Shown here one piece after another: positions 25,359-32,397 of a stretch of 58,327 nt of DNA; the first letter of the stretch is position 1, and every line of letters starts with the position of its first letter. Source of the stretch: Christensenella sp. UBA4675 (GTDB taxonomy: Bacteria; Bacillota; Clostridia; Christensenellales; Borkfalkiaceae). The stretch is from contig DHLF01000011.1 of NCBI GenBank assembly GCA_002405165.1, forward strand, positions 1-58,327, in the 5' to 3' direction. The position numbers and the translations under genes were made by a program. The notes under the pieces were generated by a model. That model ran no database searches and was not told where the DNA came from. It worked only from the letters and a program-made list of their open reading frames with translations.

Positions 25359-26246
25359 ATGAAAAAATACTACGTTCTACATAACCCGCTGGCAGGAAAC
25401 GGAAATAAAGACGAATCCTATAAAACACTAAAATTGTTTACCGAAAACGAAACCGAATTTTTAGAAATTACTAATTTATCGGGGTATAAAAAATTATTTG
25501 AAAGTATGCGTCCGCAAGACGTTTTGGTAATTTGCGGTGGGGACGGGACTTTAAACAGGTTTGTAAACGACGTGCCGTATTTGCCCGAAAACGATATTTT
25601 ATACTATCCTACGGGAAGCGGAAACGATTTTTGGCGTGATTTGGCAGGAAAAGTAACAGAAGGCGAACCGTATAAAATAAACGAATATTTAGTAGATTTA
25701 CCGTCGGTAGAGGTAAACGGCGTTAAAAGATATTTTTTAAATAACGTCGGCTACGGAATAGACGGATATTGTTGCGAAGTAGGAGATAAACTAAAACTCA
25801 AAAATCCCGATAAAAAAGTAAACTATACCGCTATTGCAATTAAAGGATTACTTTTTGACTTTAAAACCGTAAACGCAGAAATAACGGTAGACGGAGTACA
25901 ATATAATTTCGACCACGTTTGGCTTGCTCCCACTATGAACGGTAAATTTTACGGCGGTGGAATGATTCCTACGCCTAATCAAGATAGGCTTAACGCAAAC
26001 GGAGAATTGTCCGTTATGGTTATGAAGGGTAGAAGTAAAATAAAAACGCTTATGATTTTCCCTAAAATTTTTAAAGGCGAACACGTTAAATACAAAAAGG
26101 CCGTTACAATTTTAACGGGAAAAGATATTTTAGTTAAATTCGATAAGCCTACCGCGTTGCAAATAGACGGAGAAACGGTTTTAGGCGTAACGGAATATCA
26201 CGCCGTATCAGGTAAAATTGCGGAAGTTAAGCGTGAAGTCGCATAA
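25359..26246 (+). CDS. Diacylglycerol kinase family lipid kinase (YegS/DgkB-like)
   Basis: A 295-residue lipid kinase of the DAGK catalytic family, which phosphorylates diacylglycerol or a related lipid with ATP. It shows NPLAGNG at the start, the nucleotide-binding GGDGT (60-64) and PTGSGNDF (84-91), and a C-terminal QIDGE block. The start MKKYYVLHNP is chosen because CGGAGG stands 9 nt upstream and the family begins here; an ATG 31 codons earlier falls inside the promoter region. The true substrate is not decided by the sequence. Confidence 0.88.
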   Translation: MKKYYVLHNPLAGNGNKDESYKTLKLFTENETEFLEITNLSGYKKLFESMRPQDVLVICGGDGTLNRFVNDVPYLPENDILYYPTGSGNDFWRDLAGKVTEGEPYKINEYLVDLPSVEVNGVKRYFLNNVGYGIDGYCCEVGDKLKLKNPDKKVNYTAIAIKGLLFDFKTVNAEITVDGVQYNFDHVWLAPTMNGKFYGGGMIPTPNQDRLNANGELSVMVMKGRSKIKTLMIFPKIFKGEHVKYKKAVTILTGKDILVKFDKPTALQIDGETVLGVTEYHAVSGKIAEVKREVA

Positions 26247-26303
26247 ACGAAACGACTTACTTTTAAAATTTAAATTTGTACTATATCTAAAGGAGAAATA
26301 TAT

Positions 26304-26756
26304 ATGTTTGAATTTAAAAAATTGTGTAACGAGTTCGAAAGATTGTCGGCTGTTGAAAGAGAACTTATATTAACCGAAAATTCAGTAAAAATATTCGCTA
26401 AATTGCGTTTAAGCGGAGAAAACGGAAAGGATTCCGCTCAAATACTTGCTTGCTTTTTAATTGCGTCCATCGTATCCGACGGAAAAGTAAACGAACAAGA
26501 ATATATTTTAATGTATCCTGCTTTATGTAAAGTTTTCGGAACGAATTTCGATTTTAATCAAGTAAAAGAAATGGTTGAAAAAAACGTAAAAGACACTAAG
26601 GCGGTTGTAGATTTCACTAAAGAAATGTTAGAACTTTTAGCTTCTTCCGACGAAAGTTTAAGAGAAGATTTAATAGTTTTGTGTTTATGTATCGTTACCA
26701 TAGACGGTAAAGTATCTTTTAAAGAAAGAAGATATATTAAAAAACTATTAAAATAA
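26304..26756 (+). CDS. TerB-like small protein
   Basis: A 150-residue soluble, helical protein. Two copies of an acidic motif, IVSDGKVNEQEYILM (about 51-65) and IVTIDGKVSFKERRYI (about 130-145), are the hallmark of the TerB fold seen in tellurite-resistance TerB and its relatives. No ter neighbours are present, so tellurite resistance should not be assumed. AAAGGAG precedes the ATG, 57 nt after the lipid kinase, which may be its operon partner. Confidence 0.65.
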   Translation: MFEFKKLCNEFERLSAVERELILTENSVKIFAKLRLSGENGKDSAQILACFLIASIVSDGKVNEQEYILMYPALCKVFGTNFDFNQVKEMVEKNVKDTKAVVDFTKEMLELLASSDESLREDLIVLCLCIVTIDGKVSFKERRYIKKLLK

Positions 26757-26793
26757 AAATTATTACTTAAAATGTTTAAACTCACTTTTTGAC

Positions 26794-26822
26794 TTGATTT
26801 GAATTAACATAAGTTGTATAAT
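26794..26822 (+). promoter_or_regulatory. Sigma-A-type promoter of the GDPD operon
   Basis: TTGATT (26794-26799), 17 nt, TATAAT (26817-26822), 56 nt before the phosphodiesterase start. Confidence 0.7.
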
Positions 26823-26877
26823 ATGCTTATGCAATATACAATATAATTATTAAATAAATAAAATATAAGGAGTTGTT

Positions 26878-27636
26878 ATGAAATATCAAGCTCATAGAGG
26901 CGTTCAAAAAGAGTATCCCGAAAATACCATGATTGCTTTTAAAAAAGCGGTAGAGCAGGGATATGATATAATTGAGTTAGACCCCGCCGTTACGAAAGAC
27001 GGGGTATTTGTTTTGCTGCACGACGGTGAAATAAACAGGACGGCAAGAGATAAAAACGGAAATGCTCCGAAAGAGCAAATAAAGTTGTCAGATATAACTT
27101 ACAAACAAGCCGAAGAATACGAATACGGCAGTTGGTTCGATGAAAAATTTAAGGGTGAGTCTTTACCTCTTTTTAAAGACGTTTTAAAATTTTCCGTAGA
27201 TAACGGAATAAGGCTTAAAGTAGATTGTAAATACGAATATTTCAGTCCTGAAAATCAAAAAGCGTTTTTTGATACGTTCGATTACGATTGCCATAATATA
27301 ACTTTTAACTGTACGAACGAAGAAAGGGCAAAAGAACTTGTTAATCGTTTTAAAGCTTGTTCCATCGCATTTGACGGAGTTGCCGACGAAAAAAAATTGA
27401 TGAGTTATAAAAACGCCGTCGGGGATAACGATTTAGAGATTTGGATGCCGATAAAGTCGGAGTTGACAAGTTGGTGGCAAGGTGATTTTTTAACAAAGGA
27501 AAACGTTAAAACGGTAGAAAAATACGCTAAATTATGCGTATGGATATTAGAAGACGAAAAGCAACTTGAAAAAGTAACTGAAATATGCACCCCTTACGCA
27601 ATAGAAACGACGGGTGGAATTAAACCGAAAAAATGA
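26878..27636 (+). CDS. Glycerophosphodiester phosphodiesterase
   Basis: Hydrolyses glycerophosphodiesters from phospholipid turnover to glycerol phosphate plus the alcohol. The 252-residue TIM-barrel protein carries the catalytic set H6-R7 (AHRG), E33/D35 (IELDP) and H48 (LLHDG), together with YPENT. There is no signal peptide, so it is cytoplasmic. It overlaps the following dehydrogenase by 4 nt (ATGA), which ties the two reactions to the same process. Confidence 0.92.
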   Translation: MKYQAHRGVQKEYPENTMIAFKKAVEQGYDIIELDPAVTKDGVFVLLHDGEINRTARDKNGNAPKEQIKLSDITYKQAEEYEYGSWFDEKFKGESLPLFKDVLKFSVDNGIRLKVDCKYEYFSPENQKAFFDTFDYDCHNITFNCTNEERAKELVNRFKACSIAFDGVADEKKLMSYKNAVGDNDLEIWMPIKSELTSWWQGDFLTKENVKTVEKYAKLCVWILEDEKQLEKVTEICTPYAIETTGGIKPKK

Positions 27637-28736
27637 GTACCATAGTAGAATATATAGATAAAAATAAAAATTATCCGCAATTTTTTGAATGTATAAAAAA
27701 TAAGAAAATATCTGTTGTAAGCGATTTTAATACAAATAAATTCGCATTGGATTTCATAAAAAAATGTTCTCTTTATGCAAAGGAAATAATAGAGATATGT
27801 TTTGACGATAAAGATTTAATTCCCGACGAAAACGTTTGTAACACGGTAAAAGAAAAATCGAAAGACGTTGACTATATTCTCGCCGTAGGAAGCGGTTCTT
27901 TAAACGACGTTTGTAAATACGTTTCCACAAAACTTAACTCTTTTTGCGCGGTTTTACCTACGGCTTGTTCTATGGACGGCTACGTTTCTAAGGGTTCGGC
28001 TTTAATGGAAAATGGATTTAAGGTTACGGAAAACGTTAATCCGCCTAAATACGTTTTAATAAATGCGGATGTATTATTAACTGCTCCGCAGATTATGACG
28101 GCCGCAGGATTTGGGGATATTATAGGTAAATATACTTGTTTGACCGATTGGAAACTATCTAATATTTTAAACGGAGAGCCTATTAACGAAAAGGCTTTTT
28201 CTTTAATGGAACAAGCAAGAAAAGAGTGTGTGGATAGTTTTGACGAACTTTTAAAAAAGGATAAAAACGCAATATTAAAGCTAATGAACGCGCTTTTAAC
28301 CGCGGGATTTTCTATGGCGATTTGCGGAAATTCAAGACCTGCAAGCGGTAGCGAACATCACATTTCGCATTATTTGGAAATGGATTTTATCCGTAACGGC
28401 AAACGTGTTCCTCCGCATGGGGTAAAAGTTGCAATCGGCACGCTTATTTCCATTGAAATATATAATTTTATCAAGGACAACGAAATAAAATTCGATAAAT
28501 GCGAAAAAGTTTACGAATTGTGTAACGGGCTTCCTAAAGTGGAAACACTTAAAGAAATGCTTAAAAAAATAGGTTGCCCCACAAGATTTTCCGAAATAGG
28601 AGTTAGTAAAGAGCTTTTTGACGAAACAATAAAAAACGCTTATTTAGTCAGGGATAGGTTTACCGTTTTAACGCTTGTAAATAAATTAAATATTGTAGAT
28701 AAACTTATTCCTATATTAGAAGAAAAATATTTATAA
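27633..28736 (+). CDS. sn-Glycerol-1-phosphate dehydrogenase (AraM/EgsA family)
   Basis: Metal-dependent dehydrogenase that reduces dihydroxyacetone phosphate to sn-glycerol-1-phosphate with NAD(P)H. The 367-residue protein has the nucleotide loop GSGSLND (86-92), and metal ligands in GFGDIIGK (Asp162), GSEHHISHYLE (His in 242-246) and PPHGVKV (His262). This is the family of archaeal lipid G1P dehydrogenase and of Bacillus AraM, rather than glycerol dehydrogenase. No G1P prenyltransferase (PcrB) is nearby. It is coupled to the GDPD gene. Confidence 0.82.
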   Translation: MSTIVEYIDKNKNYPQFFECIKNKKISVVSDFNTNKFALDFIKKCSLYAKEIIEICFDDKDLIPDENVCNTVKEKSKDVDYILAVGSGSLNDVCKYVSTKLNSFCAVLPTACSMDGYVSKGSALMENGFKVTENVNPPKYVLINADVLLTAPQIMTAAGFGDIIGKYTCLTDWKLSNILNGEPINEKAFSLMEQARKECVDSFDELLKKDKNAILKLMNALLTAGFSMAICGNSRPASGSEHHISHYLEMDFIRNGKRVPPHGVKVAIGTLISIEIYNFIKDNEIKFDKCEKVYELCNGLPKVETLKEMLKKIGCPTRFSEIGVSKELFDETIKNAYLVRDRFTVLTLVNKLNIVDKLIPILEEKYL

Positions 28737-28779
28737 TAAAAATATTTTAAACTTTTAGATGACTGTAAAATATAAAATT

Positions 28780-28808
28780 AGCGAGCTTTGCGTTTTGCAA
28801 AGCTCGCT
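28780..28808 (-). terminator. Terminator of tRNA-Leu (and possibly of the G1P dehydrogenase operon)
   Basis: A perfect 12-bp stem (AGCGAGCTTTGC, 28780-28791, with 28797-28808) lies 5 nt past the tRNA-Leu 3' end. On the minus strand it is followed by a T-rich run. It also lies 43 nt beyond the dehydrogenase stop on the other strand. Confidence 0.82.
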
Positions 28809-28813
28809 TAAAT

Positions 28814-28897
28814 TGGTGTCGAGAATGAGACTTGAACTCACATGGATAATCCATACGCCCCTCAAACGTACGCGTCTACCGATTCCGCCATCCCGAC
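28814..28897 (-). tRNA. tRNA-Leu (anticodon GAG)
   Basis: A class II tRNA of 84 nt with encoded CCA. The acceptor GTCGGGA pairs with TCTCGAC (one G-T), the anticodon stem TACGT/GCGTA holds loop TTGAGGG with anticodon GAG, a long variable arm (TGGAT/ATCCA) follows, and the T-loop is TTCAAGT. It has its own consensus promoter and terminator. Confidence 0.95.
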
Positions 28898-28909
28898 AAG
28901 ACTTTAATT

Positions 28910-28938
28910 ATTATACTTTTAAACTTATTTTTTGTCAA
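28910..28938 (-). promoter_or_regulatory. Consensus promoter of tRNA-Leu
   Basis: On the minus strand a perfect TTGACA (28933-28938), 17 nt, and a perfect TATAAT (28910-28915). The predicted start lies about 6 nt before the mature tRNA 5' end. Confidence 0.92.
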
Positions 28939-28955
28939 GAAAAAATTGTAAGTAA

Positions 28956-28984
28956 TTGATAAAAAAAAATAAATGTGGTAATAT
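28956..28984 (+). promoter_or_regulatory. Sigma-A-type promoter of the DUF4190-like gene
   Basis: TTGATA (28956-28961), 17 nt, TAATAT (28979-28984). It points away from tRNA-Leu and would give a leader of about 125 nt before the next start codon. Confidence 0.55.
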
Positions 28985-29117
28985 ATAAGTTAGTCAAGAA
29001 TAATACTAACCATAGTATTGCTTTTTTATTTTTGTATTTTATTAAAACGTTAAACTCGCATTAGTCAAAAAGTCGTAATTTAATCGGCATATTTTAAGAC
29101 GTTAAACAGGGGGTAAA

Positions 29118-29531
29118 ATGGAAGAAGAAAATAAAGATCAACAACCTTTTGAACAAAACGGCGAAAATTTAGAAGAAAATAAATCTTCCGCCGAAAATTC
29201 TTCGGTAGAAAATATTGCTAATGGCAAAGACTTGTTCGGTTTTGACGATAAAAAGCAAAATAACGAAGTAGTCGTTATTTATGAACAGCCTGAAAGTAGT
29301 TTTAAAGACAAAAAAAATAACGACAAAAAAATTGCTCTTATATTTTCGCTAATAGGTTTATTGTTTTCCGTTTTTTTCAGCGGAGCAATTTTTAGTATCG
29401 TAGGATTTATTTTATCTATATGTAAAATTAAGCATGATAAAAAAAGTTCTCTTTTAAAATGGGCTTTAATTATTTCTATTTGCGGAATGATAATATATGG
29501 TTGCCTTACCGTGGCTTCTAGCGTTCTTTAA
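29118..29531 (+). CDS. Small membrane protein, DUF4190-like
   Basis: A 137-residue protein with an acidic, Asn/Glu/Ser-rich cytoplasmic half (1-70) followed by two hydrophobic hairpin segments (about 73-100 and 111-136) separated by a basic loop, CKIKHDKKSSLLKWA. This two-helix pattern with small residues resembles DUF4190 membrane proteins, whose function is unknown. GGGGG precedes the ATG. The low-complexity N-terminus suggests a disordered tether. Confidence 0.6.
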   Translation: MEEENKDQQPFEQNGENLEENKSSAENSSVENIANGKDLFGFDDKKQNNEVVVIYEQPESSFKDKKNNDKKIALIFSLIGLLFSVFFSGAIFSIVGFILSICKIKHDKKSSLLKWALIISICGMIIYGCLTVASSVL

Positions 29532-29642
29532 TATTTTCGCAGATAAAATAACGGCTTAAATAACAAAATTAGTATTTTTTTATATTTAGCAAAATATATT
29601 CATATTTTTTCTTTAAAAACTCAAAATAGTTATAGGAGAAAA

Positions 29643-29999
29643 ATGGATAAAAAAGGAGAATTACTGCTTAGTTATATAAACGGCATATGTAAGGCAGGCG
29701 AATACAAAATAATAAATTCGGGAGAAATAACGCTTTACAGTCCGCAACTTTTCCCCGATAAAGAAAGCGTGAGAAAAGCAATAAAACAGCTTGACGACGA
29801 AGAATATATAATAGTTAAATTTTACGACGGGGAGCAGTATTGTTTATGTTCTACCATAAAGGGAAAAGAATATTTTGACAATCAAAGATTGTATAAAAAA
29901 ACGTTAAAAAAAGATAAAAGAATAGTTTTTTTTGCGTCGGTTCTAGGTAGTTTTTTAGGTTCTTTAATAACTCTATTCATTTTTTTGTTAGTAAAATAA
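29643..29999 (+). CDS. Membrane-anchored winged-helix-like protein, paralogue 1
   Basis: A 118-residue protein. Residues 1-80 have the helix and strand rhythm of a winged helix (LLLSYINGICKAG, then VRKAIKQLDDEEYIIVKFY); residues 93-117 form one C-terminal membrane helix. It is clearly related to the next gene: same length, same order, shared ExxLxxYIxxxCK start and YI-hydrophobic-Y-D strand. No function is known to me. AGGAG precedes the ATG, and only 1 nt separates it from its paralogue. Confidence 0.6.
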   Translation: MDKKGELLLSYINGICKAGEYKIINSGEITLYSPQLFPDKESVRKAIKQLDDEEYIIVKFYDGEQYCLCSTIKGKEYFDNQRLYKKTLKKDKRIVFFASVLGSFLGSLITLFIFLLVK

Positions 30000-30000
30000 T

Positions 30001-30360
30001 ATGTTAAACAAAAAAGAAAACGCCGTTATGGGGTACCTATACTCAAAATGTAAATCAAGTGGCGATTGTTTGGTGTCCGAGCAAGAAATTATAGTTGCGT
30101 TATCTCACAAATTAAAATTTAACGAAAAAACTTTAAATTCCACGCTAGAATCTTTAAGGTTGGACGGTTATATAGATTTAATTTATTCCGACAGAAAAGG
30201 AGAAAGAGTAATAGTCGTATCGCTTTTAAGTAAAGGCGCGTCTTATCCGAGAGAGAAAATTCAGCGGACAAGGCAACTACGGTTTAAAATAACTTGGGCG
30301 GTTATAGGCGCGCTAGTTTCGTTCGTGTTGGGAAGAATTTTGATATACGTTTTTAAATAA
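30001..30360 (+). CDS. Membrane-anchored winged-helix-like protein, paralogue 2
   Basis: A 119-residue paralogue of the preceding gene: N-terminal winged-helix-like region with NAVMGYLYSKCKSSGDCLVS and the strand pair YIDLIYSDRKGERVIVVSL, then a basic linker and one membrane helix (about 95-117). I recall this arrangement as a recurrent hypothetical protein of Clostridia; no role is assigned. It sits directly upstream of uvrBA, but the DNA-repair genes have their own -10-like sequence, so a functional link is not implied. Confidence 0.6.
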   Translation: MLNKKENAVMGYLYSKCKSSGDCLVSEQEIIVALSHKLKFNEKTLNSTLESLRLDGYIDLIYSDRKGERVIVVSLLSKGASYPREKIQRTRQLRFKITWAVIGALVSFVLGRILIYVFK

Positions 30361-30438
30361 TCTAAAATTAGGAAGAATTTGTTATAATTTTAAATAATTT
30401 TGCACAAGAAAAAAAATTTTAAAATACTTTTTAATATT

Positions 30439-32397
30439 ATGAAAGAATTTATTTTACACAGTAAATTTGCCCCTACGGGTGACCAACCAAAGGCGATAGA
30501 AACGCTTACGGAAGGTTTAAAAGACGGATTAAGAGCGCAGGTTTTACTAGGCGTTACGGGGAGCGGTAAAACGTTTACCATGGCTAACGTTATAAAAAAC
30601 GTAAACAGACCTGCGTTAGTTCTTGCGCACAACAAAACTTTGGCTGCGCAGTTGTGTAACGAATTTAGGGAGTTTTTTCCCGAAAATAAAGTTGAATATT
30701 TCGTATCTTACTACGATTATTATCAACCCGAATCGTATATTCCGCAGTCCGATACGTATATCGAAAAAGATATGTCTATAAACGACGAAATAGATAAACT
30801 TCGCCATAGCGCGACTTCGGCGTTGGCGGAGCGTAGGGACGTAATAGTAGTATCTTCCGTTTCGTGCATATACGGTTTAGGCGCGCCGGAAGAATATTTT
30901 AAGCTTGCCATAGAATTATACGTCGGGGACGAGATAGGTATGGACAAGCTTATTTCTCGTTTAATAGAAAATCAATACGAGAGAAACGACGTAGATTTCA
31001 GGCGTTCTACTTTTAGAGTAAAAGGGGACGTAATAGACGTAATACTTGCCCAAGACAGCGAAAGGGTTATAAGAATAGAGTTTTTCGGCGACGAAATAGA
31101 TAGAATTAGCGAAGTAGATTACGTTACGGGTAAAACGATAAACGTTTTAAAAAGAGTAGTAATTTATCCTGCAAGTCATTACGCGGTAGAAAGTGAAAAA
31201 ATGAAAAACGCTTTAAAAAACATTAAAGCGGATATGGAAAAAGAAGTGGCGGACTTTAAAAATCAAGGCAAGCTATTAGAAGCCGAAAGGTTAGCTCAAA
31301 GGACTTCTTACGATATGGAAATGATGAACGAAATAGGGTATTGTAGCGGAATAGAAAATTATTCGCGTTACTTCGACGGAAGAAGCGTAGGACAACCGCC
31401 CTTTACCTTGCTCGATTATTTCCCCGACGATTTTGTACTGTTTATCGACGAAAGCCATATGACCATTCCGCAAATAAGGGCGATGTACAACGGGGACAGG
31501 GCTAGAAAAGATAACCTTGTCGGTTACGGATTTAGGTTAAAATCGGCTTACGACAATCGTCCGCTTACGTTTTCGGAGTTCGACCAAAGGGTTGGGCAAA
31601 TGATATGTATAAGCGCAACTCCCGCCGATTACGAATTAAATATTGCGGGGCAAGTTGCCGAACAGGTAATTCGTCCTACTGGACTGGTAGATCCGATTAT
31701 ACAAGTAAGACCGAGTAAAAATCAAATAGACGATTTAACGGACGAAATAAAAAAAGTTACTTCGAGAAAAGCTAGAACGCTCGTTACCACTTTAACCAAA
31801 AAAATGGCGGAAAAACTTACCGATTATTTAAAAGAACGCGGTATAAAAGTAAGGTATATGCACAGCGAAATAGACACTTTGGAGCGTATAGATATAATCA
31901 ACGAGTTAAGGCGCGGAGATATAGACGTATTAGTCGGAATAAACTTATTAAGAGAAGGTTTGGACTTGCCCGAAGTAGAATTAGTCGCTATAATAGACGC
32001 CGACAAAGAAGGGTTTTTAAGGAGCGCGACTTCTTTAATCCAAACGGTGGGAAGGGTTGCAAGAAATTCCAACGGATATTGCATAATGTACGCGGATAAC
32101 GTTACGGGAAGTATGCAAAAAGCAATAGACGAAACGGAAAGAAGACGGAAAATTCAGCTAAAATACAATCAAGAAAACGGCATAATACCGAAAACTATAA
32201 TAAAAGACGTAGTAAATACGTTAGATTTAAACGCTAAAAAGAAAAAGTCGGAAGAAATATCTTTAAAGGATATTCCCGACGAAATAGAAAAACTAACGGC
32301 TATAATGAAAGTACATTCTGCAAATTTAGAGTTTGAAAAATGTATAGAAATAAGACAAACTATAGCCGACCTTAAAAAGAAATTGCGGAGCAGATGA
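30439..32397 (+). CDS. uvrB: Excinuclease ABC subunit B
   Basis: Damage-verifying helicase-like subunit of nucleotide excision repair. From MKEFILHSKF the protein has 652 residues, with Walker A GVTGSGKT near residue 38, the beta-hairpin region YYDYYQPESYIP, DEIDKLRHSAT, helicase motif FIDESH, GRVARN and a C-terminal UVR motif that binds UvrC. No convincing Shine-Dalgarno precedes this ATG; an in-frame TTG 13 codons upstream is the other candidate, but conservation favours the ATG. It overlaps uvrA by 4 nt. Confidence 0.96.
   Translation: MKEFILHSKFAPTGDQPKAIETLTEGLKDGLRAQVLLGVTGSGKTFTMANVIKNVNRPALVLAHNKTLAAQLCNEFREFFPENKVEYFVSYYDYYQPESYIPQSDTYIEKDMSINDEIDKLRHSATSALAERRDVIVVSSVSCIYGLGAPEEYFKLAIELYVGDEIGMDKLISRLIENQYERNDVDFRRSTFRVKGDVIDVILAQDSERVIRIEFFGDEIDRISEVDYVTGKTINVLKRVVIYPASHYAVESEKMKNALKNIKADMEKEVADFKNQGKLLEAERLAQRTSYDMEMMNEIGYCSGIENYSRYFDGRSVGQPPFTLLDYFPDDFVLFIDESHMTIPQIRAMYNGDRARKDNLVGYGFRLKSAYDNRPLTFSEFDQRVGQMICISATPADYELNIAGQVAEQVIRPTGLVDPIIQVRPSKNQIDDLTDEIKKVTSRKARTLVTTLTKKMAEKLTDYLKERGIKVRYMHSEIDTLERIDIINELRRGDIDVLVGINLLREGLDLPEVELVAIIDADKEGFLRSATSLIQTVGRVARNSNGYCIMYADNVTGSMQKAIDETERRRKIQLKYNQENGIIPKTIIKDVVNTLDLNAKKKKSEEISLKDIPDEIEKLTAIMKVHSANLEFEKCIEIRQTIADLKKKLRSR

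Noticed and set aside
28759..28959. A plus-strand open frame of 66 codons
   Set aside because: It reads through the antisense strand of tRNA-Leu and its terminator and has no ribosome site.
30383..30388. Promoter of uvrB from a TATAAT
   Set aside because: No -35 box at 16-18 nt and no extended -10 motif; kept only as a possibility in the repeat finding.
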